DNA from: QPIN01 sp964472945
GTDB taxonomy: Bacteria > Pseudomonadota > Gammaproteobacteria > Methylococcales > Methylomonadaceae
DNA: 16,517 nt
Direction of reading: 5' to 3'
Assembly (NCBI GenBank): GCA_964472945.1
Contig: CAYYNM010000053.1
Coordinates: 1-16,517, forward strand
The notes below the pieces were generated by a model. The model was not told the DNA's origin. It did no database searches and saw nothing but the letters and a program-made list of their open reading frames with translations. Below are positions 14,979 to 16,517 of the stretch, piece by piece. How positions within the stretch are numbered: position 1 is the first letter of the stretch; every line of letters begins with the position of its first letter. A program made the translations under genes and the position numbers.

Positions 14979-15410
14979 TTATAGCCCCTCCACATTTAGG
15001 CCCATGCTACGCGCACTACCTGCTATAATTCTAATAGCCGCATCCATATCAGCAGCATTAAGATCTTGCATTTTTGTTGTTGCAATTTCTTCGAGTTGGG
15101 CTTTTGTTACCGTACCGACTTTTGCAGTATTTGGAGTCCCACTACCTTTTTGAATACCAGCAGCCTTCATTAACAAAACAGCTGCAGGCGGTGTTTTTGT
15201 GATAAAAGTAAAGCTTCTATCTGCATAAACGGTAATTACAACAGGAATAGGAAGGCCTTTTTCAACATCAGAGGTTTTTGCATTAAATGCCTTACAAAAC
15301 TCCATAATATTCACACCATGTTGACCCAATGCAGGACCGACTGGTGGACTAGGATTCGCTTCACCTGCTTTTACTTGCAGCTTTATATACGCTTGTATTT
15401 TTTTTGCCAT
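14979..15410 (-). CDS. rplK: 50S ribosomal protein L11
   Basis: L11 sits at the base of the GTPase-associated centre and takes part in factor binding and the stringent response through RelA. The 143-residue protein begins MAKKIQAYIKLQVKAGEANP and has the proline-rich PSPPVGPALGQHGVNIMEF segment (21-38), whose prolines form the hinge and thiostrepton side, and the rRNA-binding C-terminal domain ending RSMGLNVEGL. I place the start at this ATG because GGAGAG lies 4 nt upstream; an in-frame TTG 12 nt further up overlaps that ribosome site and gives a non-family extension. rplA follows without a gap. Confidence 0.97.
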   Translation of the reverse strand: MAKKIQAYIKLQVKAGEANPSPPVGPALGQHGVNIMEFCKAFNAKTSDVEKGLPIPVVITVYADRSFTFITKTPPAAVLLMKAAGIQKGSGTPNTAKVGTVTKAQLEEIATTKMQDLNAADMDAAIRIIAGSARSMGLNVEGL

Positions 15411-15424
15411 TTTACTCTCCAATA

Positions 15425-15451
15425 TGGGTTCAATCGCTTTTCAGCTCCCCA
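15425..15451 (-). promoter_or_regulatory. Possible L1 target in the rplK leader
   Basis: After the nusG terminator the transcript has UGGGGAGCUGAAAAGCGA followed by UUGAACCCA, where outer UGGG pairs with CCCA around an asymmetric interior. L1 is known to bind a helix-loop-helix of this general kind just before rplK in Escherichia coli. The pairing is short (4 bp), so this is a tentative assignment based mainly on position. Confidence 0.3.
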
Positions 15452-15453
15452 AG

Positions 15454-15490
15454 ATACAAAAATCCCTACTCTTAAAAAGAGCAGAGATTT
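15454..15490 (-). terminator. Intrinsic terminator after nusG
   Basis: AAAUCUCUGCUCUU pairs along all 14 positions with AAGAGUAGGGAUUU (two G-U pairs) around a UUU loop, and the 3' arm runs into UUUUUGU. It begins about 15 nt after the nusG stop. It fits the known split of this cluster into a secE-nusG unit and an rplK-onward unit. No convincing sigma-70 promoter was seen between it and rplK, so either it leaks or the rplK promoter is degenerate or lies inside nusG. Confidence 0.75.
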
Positions 15491-15505
15491 GTTTTAAATC
15501 TTTAT

Positions 15506-16039
15506 TTAAAGTTTTTCTACTTGCCCAAACTCTAATTCTACAGGTGTTGAACGCCCAAAAATAAGAACAGAAACTTTTAACCTGTTTTTGTCATAATTTA
15601 CTTCTTCGATATTACCGTTAAAATCCTTAAACGGCCCATCTGTTACTCGAAGCATTTCGCCGACTTCAAATAGAACTTTCGGCCTTGGTTTATTAACACC
15701 TTCTTCGACTCTATTCAAAATCGCATCAGCTTCTTTATCCGAAATTGGCGCAGGCTTATCTGAAGTTCCACCAATAAAACCCAAAACTCTTGGTATATCT
15801 TTAACCAAATGCCATGTTTCATCAGTCAATTCCATTTGAATCAAGACATAACCAGGGTAAAATTTTCTTTCACTTTTACGTTGCTGTCCCATTCGCATCT
15901 CAACAACTTCTTCAGTTGGCACCAAGATCTTTCCAAAATGTTCTTGCATCCCTTCAAGCTCAATCTTCTCTTCAATCGCCAGCTTTACTTTTTTCTCAAA
16001 ATTTGAATACGCATGTACCACATACCATCTAAGAGCCAT
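15506..16039 (-). CDS. nusG: Transcription elongation/antitermination factor NusG
   Basis: NusG binds RNA polymerase through its N-terminal domain and links it to Rho or to ribosomal S10 through its KOW domain. The 177-residue protein (181 in Escherichia coli) starts MALRWYVVHAYSNFEKKVK, has the NGN hallmark FYPGYVLIQMEL (60-71), and a KOW domain from about residue 124 (FEVGEMLRVTDGPFKDFNGN) to the end, GQVEKL. The start is ATG, 3 bp after the secE stop, with AAGGGAG in the end of secE. It is followed by an intrinsic terminator. Confidence 0.98.
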   Translation of the reverse strand: MALRWYVVHAYSNFEKKVKLAIEEKIELEGMQEHFGKILVPTEEVVEMRMGQQRKSERKFYPGYVLIQMELTDETWHLVKDIPRVLGFIGGTSDKPAPISDKEADAILNRVEEGVNKPRPKVLFEVGEMLRVTDGPFKDFNGNIEEVNYDKNRLKVSVLIFGRSTPVELEFGQVEKL

Positions 16040-16042
16040 TAA

Positions 16043-16429
16043 TCAGCTCCCTTGACCAGTTAATGCTTTAATTCCCACTAGTAATCCCCAGTCTAATAAC
16101 CATAAAATCAAACCAACAATAAAAACCATACCAAAAACTAAAAGAGTTGTTCTCATGGTTTCTTCTCTGGTAGGCCAAACCACTTTTCTGACCTCTTGCT
16201 TTGCTTCTAAGGCAAAATCCCAAACATTGTGCCCTGCTGCAGTAGTAAACGCCACTCCGACTGCAGTTAATATAATTGCAACCAAAACAAGGACTCTATA
16301 TAAAAGAGTAAACCCTGGTACATCAGAGAAATAATAAAAACCTGCCACTCCTGCCACTACAAGAATAAGTGACAAACCATGCTTTACAACATCGAATGCT
16401 TTCGATGTTTCTTCTGCCTGTGCATTCAT
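16043..16429 (-). CDS. secE: Preprotein translocase subunit SecE
   Basis: SecE clamps SecY in the inner-membrane SecYEG channel. The 128-residue protein has three predicted membrane segments (about 18-34, 42-61 and 95-112), the gammaproteobacterial long form. The conserved cytosolic amphipathic stretch EVRKVVWPTREETMRTT (79-95) precedes the last segment, which is the essential part of the family. The ATG is the first in frame; no clear Shine-Dalgarno precedes it (upstream is AATTTTTCAA). It lies 40 bp after tRNA-Trp and 3 bp before nusG. Confidence 0.97.
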   Translation of the reverse strand: MNAQAEETSKAFDVVKHGLSLILVVAGVAGFYYFSDVPGFTLLYRVLVLVAIILTAVGVAFTTAAGHNVWDFALEAKQEVRKVVWPTREETMRTTLLVFGMVFIVGLILWLLDWGLLVGIKALTGQGS

Positions 16430-16469
16430 TTGAAAAATTGGAAATAAAATTATTAAGTAGTTTTCTGAA

Positions 16470-16517
16470 TGGCAGGCCAGGAGGGACTCGAACCCACAAC
16501 CTGCGGTTTTGGAGACC
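16470..16517 (-). tRNA. tRNA-Trp (CCA anticodon), 3' part; 5' part beyond window
   Basis: Forty-eight nucleotides are visible. They cover the last three bases of the 5' anticodon-stem strand (GGT), the anticodon loop CUCCAAA, the 3' stem strand ACCGC, variable loop AGGTT, T arm GTGGG-TTCGAGT-CCCTC, acceptor strand CTGGCCT, discriminator G and an encoded CCA. The CCA anticodon reads UGG. The second T-stem pair is U-U (positions 50-64), where related tRNAs have G-U. Location just before secE is the usual gammaproteobacterial arrangement. Confidence 0.93.

Noticed and set aside
15411..15422. Longer rplK starting at an upstream TTG (MESK extension)
   Set aside because: The extension overlaps the GGAGAG ribosome site of the ATG start, and L11 proteins begin MAKK.

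Overview
The window holds the bacterial ribosomal protein / RNA polymerase (rif-str) cluster, all encoded on the minus strand. In transcription order, from right to left, it reads: tRNA-Trp (cut by the right edge), secE, nusG, rplK, rplA, rplJ, rplL, rpoB, rpoC, rpsL, rpsG, fusA, tuf and the first 38 codons of rpsJ (cut by the left edge). Every long reading frame on the plus strand is a shadow of one of these genes. The proteins are close to gammaproteobacterial ones: a three-segment SecE, a 1406-residue beta prime with metal-binding residues at the Escherichia coli positions, a 1356-residue beta, a 156-residue S7, and a Pseudomonas-like tRNA-Trp 3' half. The DNA is AT-rich. I read it as a low-GC gammaproteobacterium and cannot name the genus; the tuf-rpsJ join resembles Pseudomonas-type rather than enteric order.

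Right part (about 12985-16517). tRNA-Trp lies 40 bp before secE-nusG. An intrinsic terminator separates nusG from rplK. rplK and rplA abut. A 191-nt structured leader precedes rplJ, with the rplJ Shine-Dalgarno inside a small hairpin. Between rplL and rpoB there is a 184-nt gap with a long attenuator or RNase III-type hairpin and a second hairpin. This matches the enteric logic of making more L7/L12 than polymerase.

Middle part (about 4347-12984). rpoB and rpoC are intact and separated by a rather long 184-nt AT-rich spacer with a perfect 12-bp dyad. Only 8 A residues and a C separate the rpoC stop from the -35 of a good candidate promoter for the str genes. Downstream of that promoter, still before rpsL, sit an intrinsic terminator, a competing hairpin and a 19-codon open frame, so the rpsL leader may be an attenuator.

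Left part (1-4346). rpsL, rpsG, fusA, tuf and rpsJ are packed with gaps of 4 to 27 bp, so the str operon runs straight into the S10 operon and there is no room for an S10 leader. Together the genes supply RNA polymerase, the elongation factor NusG, SecE of the translocon, ribosomal stalk and decoding-centre proteins, and both elongation GTPases. I saw no mobile element, CRISPR array, pseudogene or unknown gene. The window is a conserved housekeeping locus; the items worth a second look are its non-coding control regions, three non-AUG starts and a roughly 10-residue insertion in EF-Tu.
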